The notes under the pieces were generated by a model. The model had not been told where the DNA came from and searched no databases. It saw only the letters and a list, made by a program, of their open reading frames with translations. A stretch of 64,000 nucleotides of DNA from Palleronia caenipelagi (GTDB lineage: Bacteria; Pseudomonadota; Alphaproteobacteria; Rhodobacterales; Rhodobacteraceae), in contig NZ_VFSV01000012.1 in NCBI RefSeq assembly GCF_007004065.1, forward strand, positions 26,933 to 90,932. The letters are read 5' to 3'. The translations under genes were made by a program, and so were the position numbers. Shown piece by piece: positions 10,745 to 20,402 of this stretch (within the stretch, counting starts at the first letter, position 1; each line of letters starts with the position of its first letter).

Positions 10745-11471
10745 CCTGCATCCTTTCCCGCAAGAGCAGCGCGTTCAGACGGCGGGCGCGGATTTCCGTG
10801 CGCGTGCGCAGAAGCAACAGCGCTGCAAACAGCAGCACGAAGCCCGCCATGGTCACCACCGCAGGATACCAGAAAACATCGGACACATTTTCTTCGGCAT
10901 CCAGCGACATGCTGGCCCCCTGATGCAGACCCTGATTCCAGAAGTTCACCGCATAGCGCGACAGAATCGCAAACACCGAGCCCACAAGGCAGAGGATGCT
11001 GGTCAGATCAGCCGCCGAGTCGGGGTTCTCGATCGCTTCCCAGAGAGCCATGTAGCCGATGTAGAAAAGGAACAAGATCAGGAACGAGGTCAGCCTCGGA
11101 TCCCATTCCCACCACGTCCCCCACATGGGCTGGCCCCAGACCGCACCGGTGATGAGCGCGATCACGGTCATCGTCGCGCCGATGGGCGCTGCGGCTCGGG
11201 CGACAAGCGCGCTGACGTGGTGCCGGCGGATCACCCAGATCAGCGAGGCGATAAGCATGACAAACCACGCATTGATCGCCACCAGCGCGGAGGGCACGTG
11301 AATATAGAAGATCTTGACCGTCGCGCCCATGCGATAGTCATCGGGGGTAAAGAAGAACCCCCAGATCAGCCCCACTGCAAGGCAGAGCGCCGACAGGGCG
11401 CCGAAGACTGGCACCAGCGGCTTGGTGAACGCCATGAAGCGGACGGGGTTTGCGTAGGTCCAGATTGACAT
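10737..11471 (-). CDS. ccmC: Haem ABC exporter permease CcmC
   Basis: CcmC loads haem onto the chaperone CcmE at the periplasmic side of the inner membrane. The 244-residue product has six hydrophobic helices. The haem-handling Trp-rich motif WGTWWEWDP lies at about residues 117-125, and the flanking periplasmic histidines (HVPSA near 58, and one near residue 180) are present. It lies 41 bp after ccmB and overlaps ccmD. Confidence 0.96.
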   Translation of the reverse strand: MSIWTYANPVRFMAFTKPLVPVFGALSALCLAVGLIWGFFFTPDDYRMGATVKIFYIHVPSALVAINAWFVMLIASLIWVIRRHHVSALVARAAAPIGATMTVIALITGAVWGQPMWGTWWEWDPRLTSFLILFLFYIGYMALWEAIENPDSAADLTSILCLVGSVFAILSRYAVNFWNQGLHQGASMSLDAEENVSDVFWYPAVVTMAGFVLLFAALLLLRTRTEIRARRLNALLLRERMQDA

Positions 11472-11512
11472 GAGTTGTTCCTATCCCTGCCCTCTGACGG
11501 CAACAAGAGGGC

Positions 11513-12169
11513 TCACCGCAGATTGACCCGGAGTGCGGCGGCAGCGGCAAAAGGAAGCACCGCGAGGCAGCCCAGCGTCACCGCGCCAAGCAGAGCCAGC
11601 ACGGTGCCCACGGCCATGCCTTCGGTCCCCCGCCGGGCGATCTCAGCGCCAAAAAGCAACGTCGGGACATAGAGCGGCAAAACGAGGATCGACAGGAGCA
11701 TCCCGCCGCGCCTGAGCCCAACGGTCAGAGCTGCTCCGAACGCGCCGATCAGCGACAGCGCGGGCGTGCCGATCAGGAGCGAAACAAAGAGCCACAGGTG
11801 CCCCGGCCAGCCGAGGTTTAACAGGATCCCCAGCGCAGGTGCGGCGAGACAGAGCGGCAAACCCGTGGTCAGCCAATGGGCCAGCGATTTGCCAAGGACA
11901 AGCGCTTCGAGAGGCAGCGGTGCGGTGACCAGAAGATCCAATGCTCCGTCCTCACGGTCGAGGGCAAAGATCCGGTCGAGGGACAGGAGGCAAGCCAGCA
12001 GCGCCCCGATCCACAGGACCCCCGGCGCGATCAAGGCCAGCCGTCCGGTCTCTGGCCCGACCCCGAAGGGCACCAGCACCACGACGATCAGGAAGAACGC
12101 GAGCCCGAGGCCGAATCCTCCCCCGGCGCGCACCGCAAGCATCAGATCTCGGGACATGATCCGGATCAC
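11513..12169 (-). CDS. ccmB: Haem exporter permease CcmB
   Basis: The 218-residue integral membrane protein is the partner of the CcmA ATPase in the complex that frees holo-CcmE from CcmC. It has about six hydrophobic helices; the opening ([18 protein letters not shown]) and the [11 protein letters not shown] block near residue 45 are typical of CcmB. Its start codon overlaps the ccmA stop by 4 bp (ATGA). Confidence 0.95.
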   Translation of the reverse strand: MIRIMSRDLMLAVRAGGGFGLGLAFFLIVVVLVPFGVGPETGRLALIAPGVLWIGALLACLLSLDRIFALDREDGALDLLVTAPLPLEALVLGKSLAHWLTTGLPLCLAAPALGILLNLGWPGHLWLFVSLLIGTPALSLIGAFGAALTVGLRRGGMLLSILVLPLYVPTLLFGAEIARRGTEGMAVGTVLALLGAVTLGCLAVLPFAAAAALRVNLR

Positions 12170-12774
12170 AGCGCCATCAGCTCCCGTGCGCGGGCCCGGT
12201 GGGGCGTAACGTCAAGCACATCTCCCGACAGGCCAAGGTCGATATGGGTCGCGATAATCGCGATCCCGCCGGTTTCCAGATGATCGCGAACCATCCCAGC
12301 AAAACGCCCGGTGTTCTCTGCATCAAGCGACACCGTCGGCTCATCGAGGCACCAGATCGGGCGCCCCGTGAGCATCAGCCGTGCGAGGCCCAGACGCCGC
12401 CCCTGACCCGCAGACAAGTGCTGCGCCAGGCGGTCTGCGAGGCGCCCGAGGTCGAACACATCCATGGCGCGGGACACGGCATCGCCGCGACCCAGACCGT
12501 GCAGACCGGCCCAGAATTGCAGGTTTTCCTCAACCGTCAGCTGCCCTTTCATCCCGTCGCGATGGGCTCCATAGGCGATGCTCTCGGGGTTAGGTGTCAC
12601 CGTACCGCTCATCGGCGGCTGCAAGCCCGCAAGGGTGCGCAGCAGCGTGGTTTTTCCCGCACCATTGGGACCGCGCAGAATCAGCGCGTGACCGGGGGCA
12701 ACGTCGAAACTGAGTCCCGCCAGAACCGGCACCCCCCCCCGACCGACCACCAGATCCCGGACAGAGACGCTCAT
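12166..12774 (-). CDS. ccmA: Cytochrome c biogenesis ATPase CcmA
   Basis: The 202-residue ABC ATPase drives release of holo-CcmE. The Walker A motif GPNGAGKT is at residues 35-42, an LSAGQGRR signature replaces the usual LSGGQ, and Walker B is CLDEPTV. The short length and the lack of a C-terminal extension are normal for CcmA. It overlaps the upstream Mth938-like gene by 4 bp (ATGA) and the downstream ccmB by 4 bp, so the run is one tightly coupled operon. Confidence 0.96.
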   Translation of the reverse strand: MSVSVRDLVVGRGGVPVLAGLSFDVAPGHALILRGPNGAGKTTLLRTLAGLQPPMSGTVTPNPESIAYGAHRDGMKGQLTVEENLQFWAGLHGLGRGDAVSRAMDVFDLGRLADRLAQHLSAGQGRRLGLARLMLTGRPIWCLDEPTVSLDAENTGRFAGMVRDHLETGGIAIIATHIDLGLSGDVLDVTPHRARARELMAL

Positions 12775-13124
12775 GCAGGCAAGAGCGCAAGGGCGACCCG
12801 GCGGCCCTCGCCGAGCAGCACGTTATAGGTGCGGCAAGCCTGTTCCGAGGCCATTTGCTCCACTCCGATACCGGCCTGTTCCAATGCGCTTCGAAAGGCT
12901 GGAGGCAGGTGAGTCATCATGGCGCCGGTTCCGACCAGAATGACATCGACATCTCCCGCAGCGGCAATCAACGGAGCTGTGTCCTCATAGCCGCCCCAGG
13001 CCGCAACTTGCCCCGGCAGCACCAGAACCGCGCCCTCGTAGCGCTGCCCGCCGATGCGGAAGAACCCAGGGCCGTAACCATCAACGGGAGTGCCGTCCTG
13101 AAATGTCGTTTCGGTGAGTTTCAT
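12771..13124 (-). CDS. Mth938-like domain protein (DUF498/NDUFAF3 type)
   Basis: The 117-residue product matches the Mth938 fold: the opening strand pair, [20 protein letters not shown], then a [12 protein letters not shown] turn and a C-terminal [17 protein letters not shown]. The eukaryotic relative NDUFAF3 helps assemble respiratory complex I. The bacterial role is unproved, though its usual position next to secDF and ccm hints at a job in membrane or envelope biogenesis. Translational overlap with ccmA suggests co-expression. Confidence 0.85.
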   Translation of the reverse strand: MKLTETTFQDGTPVDGYGPGFFRIGGQRYEGAVLVLPGQVAAWGGYEDTAPLIAAAGDVDVILVGTGAMMTHLPPAFRSALEQAGIGVEQMASEQACRTYNVLLGEGRRVALALLPA

Positions 13125-13164
13125 GGAAACCTCCTGACGTTTGTCCCGGGGCGCCGATTTTTTA

Positions 13165-13204
13165 CGAAAAAGTCAGCCCGGAAACTATCACAGGTTCCGG
13201 GCTC
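13165..13204 (-). terminator. Intrinsic terminator after secF
   Basis: On the minus strand, 9-bp perfect arms (13204-13196 and 13184-13176, 11-nt loop) are followed by GACTTTTTCG. It lies just past the secF stop and separates the yajC-secD-secF unit from the ccm unit. Confidence 0.85.
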
Positions 13205-13214
13205 GCGCCGAACA

Positions 13215-14183
13215 TCACGCGTCAATATTGGCGAACTGGTTGCCTTCCGTCTTGTCGGGCTTCGACCAGTCGCGCTTGACACCGAGGAAGAGCACCACGT
13301 TCTTGGCCACGAAGACCGAGGAATAGGTGCCGACGATCACGCCCCAGAAGATGGCAAAGACGAACCCCCGGATCACGTCGCCGCCGAGGATCAGGAGGGC
13401 CAGCAGCGCCACGAGCGTGGTGCCCGAGGTCATCACCGTCCGGCTGAGCGTCTCGTTCACCGAGATGTTCATCACCTCGCGCAGGTCGCGCTTTTTATAC
13501 TTGATCAGGTTCTCCCGGAGGCGGTCGAAGATCACCACCGTGTCGTTGATCGAGTAACCGATAATCGTCAGGATCGCCGCGATGGTGGCCAGATCAAACT
13601 GGATCTGCAGCACCGAGAAAATCCCGATGGTCAGGACCACATCATGGAACAGCGCGGCCACAGCACCGACCGAAAACTGCCATTCAAAACGCAGCCAGAT
13701 GTAGAACAGGATTGCCGCGAGCGAGGCCGCCACGGCGATCACCGCCGTCTGGATCAACTCGCCCGAGACCTTGGGCCCGACCGATTCGACAGAGGTGAAC
13801 TTGATCCCCGGAGCCACAGCGTTCAGCGCATCCTGCACCGCGGACAGATTCTCGGCGCTCAGACCTTCCTGCCCTTCCTGCGCGGCGATGCGGACCATCG
13901 CCACATGCTGATCGGCAGCAAAAGACGGGTCGAACACCTCGGAAATCACCACATCGCCAAGACCCAGCGGCTCCATCGCGTCGCGATAGGCGGCCACGTC
14001 CACCGGCGCGCTGGCCTCGGTGCGGACCGTGGTGCCGCCCTGAAAATCGATGCCGAAATTCAAACCAATCGCCAGCCACGCCACCAGCGACAGGATCACA
14101 GCCACCACCGATGCCCCGAGGGTGAAGCGCGCGTATTTGAAGAAATCCCAGTTGGTTTCTTCGGGAACGAGTTTCAGCCGCAT
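13215..14183 (-). CDS. secF: Protein translocase subunit SecF
   Basis: The 322-residue inner-membrane protein acts with SecD to pull exported proteins out of SecYEG using the proton gradient. It has one N-terminal helix, a periplasmic domain (FGIDFQGGTTVRTE near residue 50) and a cluster of five C-terminal helices containing the family motifs GYSINDTVVIFDRLREN and MTSGTTLVALLALLILGG. The gene starts one base after the secD stop. The C-terminus (VKRDWSKPDKTEG) is cytoplasmic. Confidence 0.97.
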   Translation of the reverse strand: MRLKLVPEETNWDFFKYARFTLGASVVAVILSLVAWLAIGLNFGIDFQGGTTVRTEASAPVDVAAYRDAMEPLGLGDVVISEVFDPSFAADQHVAMVRIAAQEGQEGLSAENLSAVQDALNAVAPGIKFTSVESVGPKVSGELIQTAVIAVAASLAAILFYIWLRFEWQFSVGAVAALFHDVVLTIGIFSVLQIQFDLATIAAILTIIGYSINDTVVIFDRLRENLIKYKKRDLREVMNISVNETLSRTVMTSGTTLVALLALLILGGDVIRGFVFAIFWGVIVGTYSSVFVAKNVVLFLGVKRDWSKPDKTEGNQFANIDA

Positions 14184-14184
14184 G

Positions 14185-15858
14185 TCAGACCTCGATCTTC
14201 TTGGGACGCGCGCGGTCGAACCACGTCACGATGATGAGCCGCGTCACGAAGATCGCGGTGAACACGGAGGTGATAATGCCGATCCCCAGCGTCACCGCAA
14301 AGCCCCGCACCGGGCCGGAGCCCAGCATGAACAGGATGCCCGCGATGATGAAAGTGGTGATATTGGCGTCCACAATAGCCGACAGCGCACGCTCATAGCC
14401 GAGACTGATGGCACGGCTGGGCCCCTTGGCGGTCTTCATCTCTTCGCGGATCCGCTCGAAGACCAGCACGTTGGCATCCACCGCCATACCGATGGTCAGA
14501 ACGATGCCCGCAATGCCCGGCAGGGTGAGGGTCGCGCCAATCATGCTCAGGAGACCAAAGATCAGCCCCACATTGATCAACAGCGCGATATTGGCAAAGA
14601 GGCCGAACAGCCCGTAGCTCGCCCACATCAGCGCCAGCACGGCGACAAAGGCCACCAGACAGGCGATGCGCCCCGCGTCAATGCTGTCCTGGCCCAGTTC
14701 CGGACCGACGGTCCGCTCTTCGAGGAAGGTCAGCTCGGCCGGCAAGGCACCCGCACGCAGAAGCACCGCCAGTTCCGTCGATTCCTCAATGGTGAAGTTA
14801 CCGGTGATGATGCCGGAGCCGCCGGGGATGTGGTCTTGGATGACCGGGGCGGAGATGACCTCTTCGTCCAGCACAATTGCGAACGGAGAGCCGATATTCT
14901 CCGCCGTGTAATCGCCGAACGCCCGCGCGCCGGTGGGGTTAAACCGGAAGGTCACCGCCGGGCGGCCGTTCTGGTCAAAGGACGGCTGGCTGTCCACGAG
15001 GTTCTCGCCCGACACAACCGGGGTCCGCTCCAAGACGTAAAACGTGTCAGGCTCGTCGATGGACGGGTAGATCACCTCGCCCGGACCAGCACTGGCGGCC
15101 GCATCCGTGGTCCGTCCCGCGACCGGGTGGAAGGTCAGCTGCGCCGTCGTGCCAATGAGGCTCTTCAGCTCTTCGGCCGAGCCGATGCCGGGCACCTGAA
15201 TCAGGATCCGGTCCTGACCCTGACGCTGGATCGTGGGCTCGCGCGTACCGACCTCGTCGATCCGGCGGCGGATGATTTCCAGCGACTGGCGCACGGTGCG
15301 ATCATCCGTAGCGGCGCGCTCGGCCTCCGACAGGCGGACGGTGAGCATCGCGCCATCGGCAGTTTCCTCGCCCGCGACCTCAATATCCGTGGCTCCCGCA
15401 CCCGAGAGAGACGCCACCGGACGCGCCAGCGAGCGGGCCACTTCCATCGCACGCGGAAGGGCTGCGGCATCGCTGAGGCGTACCTTCAGCTCCGGCCCGC
15501 CCTGATCAGCACGGCGGATCGGGCCGACCTCATCTCGGGCGTCGCGCAGAGCATCCCGCAGATCCGGCCAGAAGCCGTCCATGCGCTGCTCATAGACATC
15601 CGCGACCTGCACCTCGGCCAGCAGATGCGCCCCGCCCCGCAGGTCGAGGCCCAGATTGACAAGGCCGGAGGGCAACCACGATGGCCAGTTTTCCGCTGCC
15701 GCATTCCGCTCGGGCGTCGCGCCCAGCGTCTCGATGGCGGCGCGCGCGTCATTGGCCTGTTCGACCCGGGCGTAAAACAGGTTTGGCAGGGCCAGGGCCA
15801 GCCCCACCGCGACCAGCGCCCAGATGAACAGGCGCTTCCAGAGCGGGATCTGCAGCAT
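14185..15858 (-). CDS. secD: Protein translocase subunit SecD
   Basis: The 557-residue SecDF partner has an N-terminal helix, a large periplasmic region (DLRGGAHLL near residue 72) with the P1 head domain, and five C-terminal helices with the motif GMAVDANVLVFERIREE, which carries the conserved Asp used in proton coupling. The start overlaps the yajC stop by one base (TGATG), so translation is coupled. Confidence 0.97.
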   Translation of the reverse strand: MLQIPLWKRLFIWALVAVGLALALPNLFYARVEQANDARAAIETLGATPERNAAAENWPSWLPSGLVNLGLDLRGGAHLLAEVQVADVYEQRMDGFWPDLRDALRDARDEVGPIRRADQGGPELKVRLSDAAALPRAMEVARSLARPVASLSGAGATDIEVAGEETADGAMLTVRLSEAERAATDDRTVRQSLEIIRRRIDEVGTREPTIQRQGQDRILIQVPGIGSAEELKSLIGTTAQLTFHPVAGRTTDAAASAGPGEVIYPSIDEPDTFYVLERTPVVSGENLVDSQPSFDQNGRPAVTFRFNPTGARAFGDYTAENIGSPFAIVLDEEVISAPVIQDHIPGGSGIITGNFTIEESTELAVLLRAGALPAELTFLEERTVGPELGQDSIDAGRIACLVAFVAVLALMWASYGLFGLFANIALLINVGLIFGLLSMIGATLTLPGIAGIVLTIGMAVDANVLVFERIREEMKTAKGPSRAISLGYERALSAIVDANITTFIIAGILFMLGSGPVRGFAVTLGIGIITSVFTAIFVTRLIIVTWFDRARPKKIEV

Positions 15859-16184
15859 CAGGCTTCTGCGGGCTCCGTCTTGGAGCGCACATGGGCGATG
15901 GTGGACTTCACCACGCGCACCTTCACACCTTCTGCGATCTCGACCTCGACCTCGCCATCTTCACGCACCTTCACGACCTTGCCGACAAGGCCACCCGCAG
16001 TCACCACCTGATCGCCACGGCGCAGGGCCTCAACCATCTTCTGGTGCTCTTTGACCTTTTTCTGCTGCGGACGGATCAGCAGGAAATACATGATCAGGAA
16101 GATCAGGATGAGCGGCAGGAAGGAGGCAAAAGCGCCACCGGCTCCACCACCGGCGGCCTGAGCGAAAGCGGGAGTTGCAAGCAT
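15858..16184 (-). CDS. yajC: Preprotein translocase subunit YajC
   Basis: The 108-residue single-pass membrane protein has a Gly/Ala-rich N-terminus, one helix (about 20-40), and the hallmark FLLIRPQQKKVKEHQ followed by a small KOW-like cytoplasmic domain (LRRGDQVVTAGGLVGKV). YajC associates with SecDF. It is the first gene of the yajC-secD-secF operon. The 146-bp region upstream, shared with the divergent pentapeptide gene, presumably contains the promoters; I see no clear operator in it. Confidence 0.96.
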   Translation of the reverse strand: MLATPAFAQAAGGGAGGAFASFLPLILIFLIMYFLLIRPQQKKVKEHQKMVEALRRGDQVVTAGGLVGKVVKVREDGEVEVEIAEGVKVRVVKSTIAHVRSKTEPAEA

Positions 16185-16330
16185 GATCGGTCCTCGATTG
16201 TCTGCGTTTTGCCCGTCCTATCTGTGCCCCCTTCCCTTGTCCAGCAAGGGGCATTGCGTCAGCGTGGTCACAAGGCGGCGAGGTGCCGCGGATCAGTGGG
16301 TGTTCTTGAGCATTGGAAGTGACAGTTTTG

Positions 16331-17572
16331 ATGATTGATTTGAAACAGCGCTCACTCAGGGTCGGATCATGGCTACCGCGCCATTACTGGAAATTTATGA
16401 TCGCTGCGGGGCTGGCGGCAGCCGCTGGCGCAGTTTTCTTCTACCTCGCCGAAATCGCAATTGCGGTGAATGACATCGTTGATCTCTTGCAGCTGGAGGC
16501 CGGTAAGGAAGAACCGGCGGCTGAAAATATCCGGAATCTCGCAACGGGTGCTGCGGTCTTGCTCGCTGCGCTGGCGGCAGCCACGACGCTGGTATTTCAA
16601 TTGGTCAAAGTCTGGACCACCGAGCGCCAGACCCGCACGGCCGAAGAAGGCCACATCACCGACCGGATCAACAAAGCGGTTGAGAATCTCGGGGCGGACA
16701 AAGTTGTAAAGACGGCGGATGGGGAAGAAACGGTCCCCAACCTCGAAGTCCGTCTCGGCGCGATCTACGCGCTGGAGCGCATTTCGCGGGACAGCCTGCG
16801 CGACCATGTGCAGATCATGGAGATCTTCTGCGCGTATGTCAGGAATAATGCGCCCGCCGGAGACGCCGCTTATTGGGGCCATAGACCTGAACTCCTAGAC
16901 ATTCCGAAGCCGCGCGTCGACATTCAAACAATCCTCACCGTGATCGGGAGGCGGGAGAAGAATGCTCGGTCAAAAGAGATTGAGGCAAAATATAGGCCCG
17001 ATTTGAGCGGATGCAGTCTGCAAGGGCTCCAATTGGCCAACGCAGACTTGTCGAATATCAATTTCGACGGTACCCGAATGGACAACGCGGTGCTGGACGA
17101 TGTCGACATGTCCGATTGCAGTCTCATTGCCGTGAAGCTCACGTCCCTTAGCACACGTTCGATGATTTATTTTCGGAACGCGAACTTATTGGGGGCTTCG
17201 CTAATCTCAGCTTACGTCCCGGATTCCGATTTCACCGGCGCAAATCTAAGCCAGTGCAAACTCCAAAACGCGACATTCGGCCGGTCGAACTTGACCAACG
17301 CCAAGTTGATGAGAGTTGTCACTGAAGACGACGCGCCCACTATCTTGACAAGCGCAAATCTGAAAGGGGCCGGGTTGCGACTGATTGATCTACGCGGGAA
17401 TGACGGCAGGACCTTCTCGCAAGCCTTCGGCGATTCAACAGTTAAGTTGCCAGATGGGTGTCGTGCCGGTCAGGGCGAGCTGGCCCATTGGAGCGCTGAG
17501 TCGCTGCCCGATGATGATTTCGAGAACCGGTGGCGCGCGTGGCAGCGGGAGATGGGATATCTCACGGACTGA
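16331..17572 (+). CDS. Membrane-anchored pentapeptide-repeat protein
   Basis: The 413-residue product has two predicted helices (about 20-42 and 70-92), then a charged helical region containing VRLGAIYALERISRDS (near 145-160), then a pentapeptide-repeat right-handed helix over about residues 225-370 with A(D/N)LxG-like units such as LANADLSN, GANLSQC, SANLKGAGL. I know this combination only as an uncharacterised bacterial family. The topology would place the repeat domain in the cytoplasm or periplasm depending on orientation. I chose the ATG at 16331; a TTG six codons upstream is an alternative. It is a single-gene unit between yajC and a convergent cupin gene. Confidence 0.8.
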   Translation: MIDLKQRSLRVGSWLPRHYWKFMIAAGLAAAAGAVFFYLAEIAIAVNDIVDLLQLEAGKEEPAAENIRNLATGAAVLLAALAAATTLVFQLVKVWTTERQTRTAEEGHITDRINKAVENLGADKVVKTADGEETVPNLEVRLGAIYALERISRDSLRDHVQIMEIFCAYVRNNAPAGDAAYWGHRPELLDIPKPRVDIQTILTVIGRREKNARSKEIEAKYRPDLSGCSLQGLQLANADLSNINFDGTRMDNAVLDDVDMSDCSLIAVKLTSLSTRSMIYFRNANLLGASLISAYVPDSDFTGANLSQCKLQNATFGRSNLTNAKLMRVVTEDDAPTILTSANLKGAGLRLIDLRGNDGRTFSQAFGDSTVKLPDGCRAGQGELAHWSAESLPDDDFENRWRAWQREMGYLTD

Positions 17573-17589
17573 TCCAAAACCACAAAAAA

Positions 17590-17613
17590 GGGCGGCGCGG
17601 GGCCGCCCGTTTT
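17590..17613. terminator. Bidirectional terminator between pentapeptide and cupin genes
   Basis: Perfect 7-bp GC arms (17590-17596, 17602-17608) have a run of A residues on the left and GTTTT on the right, so both convergent genes can use it. Confidence 0.82.
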
Positions 17614-17629
17614 CCGTGATTTCGAATGC

Positions 17630-18151
17630 TTAGCGACGGAACTTCGCGCCGCCGCCGGGGATGATGTACTGGAGCTCTATGCCGCGCTCTTCTGCGATCT
17701 TTTCAGCAGTATCTTGAATCCACTTGGCGTCCATGACGTTCAGGAAATTGCCATCTTCGTCAAAATTCACGTTGGCTCCGATCACCACGTTGAAGAACTC
17801 CGCACCGGTGTCTGAGGTCAGCGTGTGATAGGAGCCGCCGGGCTCATAGAGATAGCTGCCCTCTTTCTGCACGTCGTCGGGGTACTCTTTGTAGTACCAC
17901 TCACCCTTGAGCGTGTAGAGGTGGACAGGGCCCGTGTGGAAGTGGGTCGGCACCGTTCCGCCCGGTGCGACTTTGACATATATGACCCAGACGCCATTTT
18001 CGCCGTCGAGGAACAAGGGCGTGATCGTAAAGCCGGGGAGAGCATCTTCAATCTCGGGTATTTCGAACCGGTTTACCGAAAGCAGCTCGTGCTGGTCATG
18101 GATCGCAACGGTGCCGTCATCGGGGGCGTTCGTGTACTTACCGTCTTTCAT
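17630..18151 (-). CDS. Cupin protein, 2,4'-dihydroxyacetophenone dioxygenase-like
   Basis: The 173-residue cupin has the metal-binding first motif PTHFHTGPVH followed by the family text LKGEWYYKEYP and EPGGSYHTL in the second motif. I associate this pattern with 2,4'-dihydroxyacetophenone dioxygenase/ChrR-type cupins; the actual substrate is unknown. The ATG at 18151 (MKDGKYTNAPDDGTV) has AGAGGGA upstream; the frame is open for 20 more codons with no site. It stands alone, divergent from serS. No signal peptide. Confidence 0.75.
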   Translation of the reverse strand: MKDGKYTNAPDDGTVAIHDQHELLSVNRFEIPEIEDALPGFTITPLFLDGENGVWVIYVKVAPGGTVPTHFHTGPVHLYTLKGEWYYKEYPDDVQKEGSYLYEPGGSYHTLTSDTGAEFFNVVIGANVNFDEDGNFLNVMDAKWIQDTAEKIAEERGIELQYIIPGGGAKFRR

Positions 18152-18317
18152 GGTGATGTTCCCTCTAGCTGGGTCGTGAGTGGTAGAACGTTGTGTCCAC
18201 TGACAACCCACAATTGCAATATCGGTTCCCTGTTCCGTACCGATGCTTCGTCACAGACTGGGCTTTTCTCCGGACGCTCAATCCGGCATAGGGGCGCAAA
18301 GTCCGCAGGAGACCGTC

Positions 18318-19607
18318 ATGCACGATATTCGCCTTATCCGTCAGGACCCCGCCGCGTTGGACGCCGCTATGGCCCGTCGCGGAATCGAGGGCGCCTCAGA
18401 GCCGCTGCTGGCCCTTGATGCTGAGCGTCGGGCCGCGATCCATGCCGCCGAGACCGCGAAAGCCGAACAGAACGCTGCGTCAAAACAGGTGGGTGCCGCC
18501 AAGGCGAAGGGCGATGAGGCGGAGTTCGAGCGCCTGCGCGCCGAAGTTGCGATGAAAAAGGGCGAAGTCGCCGAGCAGGAGCGGATTGCACGGGAAAAGG
18601 ACGCCGAGCTGGCCGAGATCCTGATGGGGCTGCCGAATGTGATGGCCGACGACGTTCCGGACGGTGCCGATGAGGAGGACAATGTCGAGGTCAAGCGCGT
18701 GGGCGAGCCGCGCAGCTTTGATTTCGAGCCGAAAGAGCACCACGAGCTGGCCTCGGCCGCGCCCGGACTTGATTTCGAAACGGCGGCCAAGCTGTCGGGC
18801 TCGCGCTTTGTTCTGATGAGCGGACAGGTGGCGCGGCTCCACCGGGCTTTGGCACAATTCATGCTCGACACCCATGTGACGGAGAATGGTCTGACCGAAG
18901 TGAACCCGCCGGTTCTGGTGCGCGACGAGGCCATGCGCGGCACCGGGCAGCTGCCGAAATTCTCCGAGGATAGCTATCAGACCACCAATGGCTGGTGGCT
19001 GGTGCCGACGTCGGAGGTGCCGCTGACGAACATCGTTGCAGGCCATGTGGTCGAAGAGAGCTACCTGCCCCGCCGTTACGTGGCGCATACGCTCTGCTTC
19101 CGCTCCGAGGCGGGGTCTGCCGGGAAAGACACGACGGGTATGCTTCGTCAGCACCAGTTTGAAAAGGTCGAGATGGTCTCGGTCACTCACCCCGATCACT
19201 CCGACGCAGAACAAGAGCGGATGCTGGGCTGCGCCGAAAGTATCCTGCAAAAGCTGGGGCTGCCTTACCGGGTGGTTAAGCTGTGCACGGGCGACACGGG
19301 CTTTGGCGCCCGGCGGACCTACGATATCGAGGTCTGGCTGCCGGGTCAGAACCGGTACCGCGAGATTTCCTCGGTCTCGAATTGCTGGGATTTCCAGGCG
19401 CGTCGTATGAACGCCCGGTATAAGCCCACTGATGGGGGCAAGCCGGAATTTCTGCATACGCTGAACGGTTCTGGCCTCGCTGTGGGGCGGACCCTCATCG
19501 CGGTGCTGGAAAACGGTCAGCAAGAGGACGGCAGCGTGGTCGTCCCCGACGCGCTGCGTGGCTATATGGGCGGGCTTGATCGGCTCGAGCCGGTGACATC
19601 CAACTGA
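18318..19607 (+). CDS. serS: Seryl-tRNA synthetase
   Basis: SerRS charges tRNA-Ser and tRNA-Sec with serine. The 429-residue class II enzyme has the N-terminal coiled-coil arm (about residues 25-105, Ala/Glu/Lys-rich), motif 2 around [18 protein letters not shown] with HQFEKVEM after it, and motif 3 in [15 protein letters not shown]. The ATG at 18318 ([11 protein letters not shown]) follows CAGGAGACC; the frame is open for 25 more codons without family similarity. Confidence 0.97.
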   Translation: MHDIRLIRQDPAALDAAMARRGIEGASEPLLALDAERRAAIHAAETAKAEQNAASKQVGAAKAKGDEAEFERLRAEVAMKKGEVAEQERIAREKDAELAEILMGLPNVMADDVPDGADEEDNVEVKRVGEPRSFDFEPKEHHELASAAPGLDFETAAKLSGSRFVLMSGQVARLHRALAQFMLDTHVTENGLTEVNPPVLVRDEAMRGTGQLPKFSEDSYQTTNGWWLVPTSEVPLTNIVAGHVVEESYLPRRYVAHTLCFRSEAGSAGKDTTGMLRQHQFEKVEMVSVTHPDHSDAEQERMLGCAESILQKLGLPYRVVKLCTGDTGFGARRTYDIEVWLPGQNRYREISSVSNCWDFQARRMNARYKPTDGGKPEFLHTLNGSGLAVGRTLIAVLENGQQEDGSVVVPDALRGYMGGLDRLEPVTSN

Positions 19608-19678
19608 CCGGGTCAAACTGGCGCGATTTTTCTGCGAAGAATCGTTGCCCCCGTCCGCTTTGACCCCATGTCTGGCAG

Positions 19679-20359
19679 ATGAAGTACGCACCGTTTTTCC
19701 TCGCTCTCGCTTTCGCCCTGTCGCCGTTCCTGACGGATTCGTTTGGCGGCTTTGCGCCTGACGCGTTCCCCGTCCCGCAGGAGGATCCACCGACGCAGCC
19801 TGCGGGCTATGCCTTCGCGATCTGGGGGCTGATTTATCTGTGGCTCATTGTCCACGGCGCCGTCGGAACCCGCCGCGACAACCCGGACTGGGGCGCGACC
19901 CGCCTGCCGCTGAGCCTGTCGCTGGGCGTGGGCGTCTTCTGGATCCCGGTGGCCAACCTGTCGCCGATCTGGGCCACTGTGCTGATCTGGATCATGCTCG
20001 GGACTGCTCTGGCGGCGCTTTTGCGCGCAGGTCGCTCGGAGCCTCTGCTCCTCGACACGCCGCTCGGCCTCTATGCGGGTTGGCTGACGGCTGCCTCTTC
20101 TGTCTCGCTGGGCTTGCTTGCGGGAGGTTGGGGTCTAACCGGACCGGTGCCCGCCGCGATCCTCGCGATCCTCGTCGCACTGGTGGTCGGGCTCGTGATC
20201 CTCTCACGCCGCCCAAGCTGGGGCTATACCGCGGCGCTTATCTGGGCGCTGGTGGCACTGGTCGTCCAGAACCTGGGGACCTCCCCGCTGGTCGCGGGCC
20301 TCAGCGGCTTGGGGGCGCTGGCGGTTCTCGGCTACCAGTTCAAACAATCCCGCGCCTGA
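19679..20359 (+). CDS. TspO/MBR-related tryptophan-rich membrane protein
   Basis: The 226-residue protein has about six hydrophobic helices. The segment QPAGYAFAIWGLIYLWL near residues 40-57 is the one I associate with the TspO/MBR-related family. Classical TspO is about 160 residues with five helices, so this is a longer relative, and no porphyrin or sterol binding should be assumed. A Sec-like N-terminus (MKYAPFFLALAFALSPFLT) forms the first helix. It follows serS by 71 bp and is convergent with der. Confidence 0.65.
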   Translation: MKYAPFFLALAFALSPFLTDSFGGFAPDAFPVPQEDPPTQPAGYAFAIWGLIYLWLIVHGAVGTRRDNPDWGATRLPLSLSLGVGVFWIPVANLSPIWATVLIWIMLGTALAALLRAGRSEPLLLDTPLGLYAGWLTAASSVSLGLLAGGWGLTGPVPAAILAILVALVVGLVILSRRPSWGYTAALIWALVALVVQNLGTSPLVAGLSGLGALAVLGYQFKQSRA

Positions 20360-20371
20360 CCCAATTGAAAA

Positions 20372-20402
20372 ACCCGGACGCCTGAGCGCCCGGGTCTCTT
20401 TT
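20372..20402. terminator. Terminator between the TspO-like gene and der
   Basis: Ten-bp arms with one mismatch (20372-20381, 20386-20395), a 4-nt loop and a CTCTTTT tail; AAAA on the left makes it usable from both sides. It abuts the der stop codon. Confidence 0.82.

Noticed and set aside
14050..16011. 653-residue plus-strand frame opposite secD
   Set aside because: Antisense shadow with Arg/His/Gln-rich text; the secD-secF reading is unambiguous.
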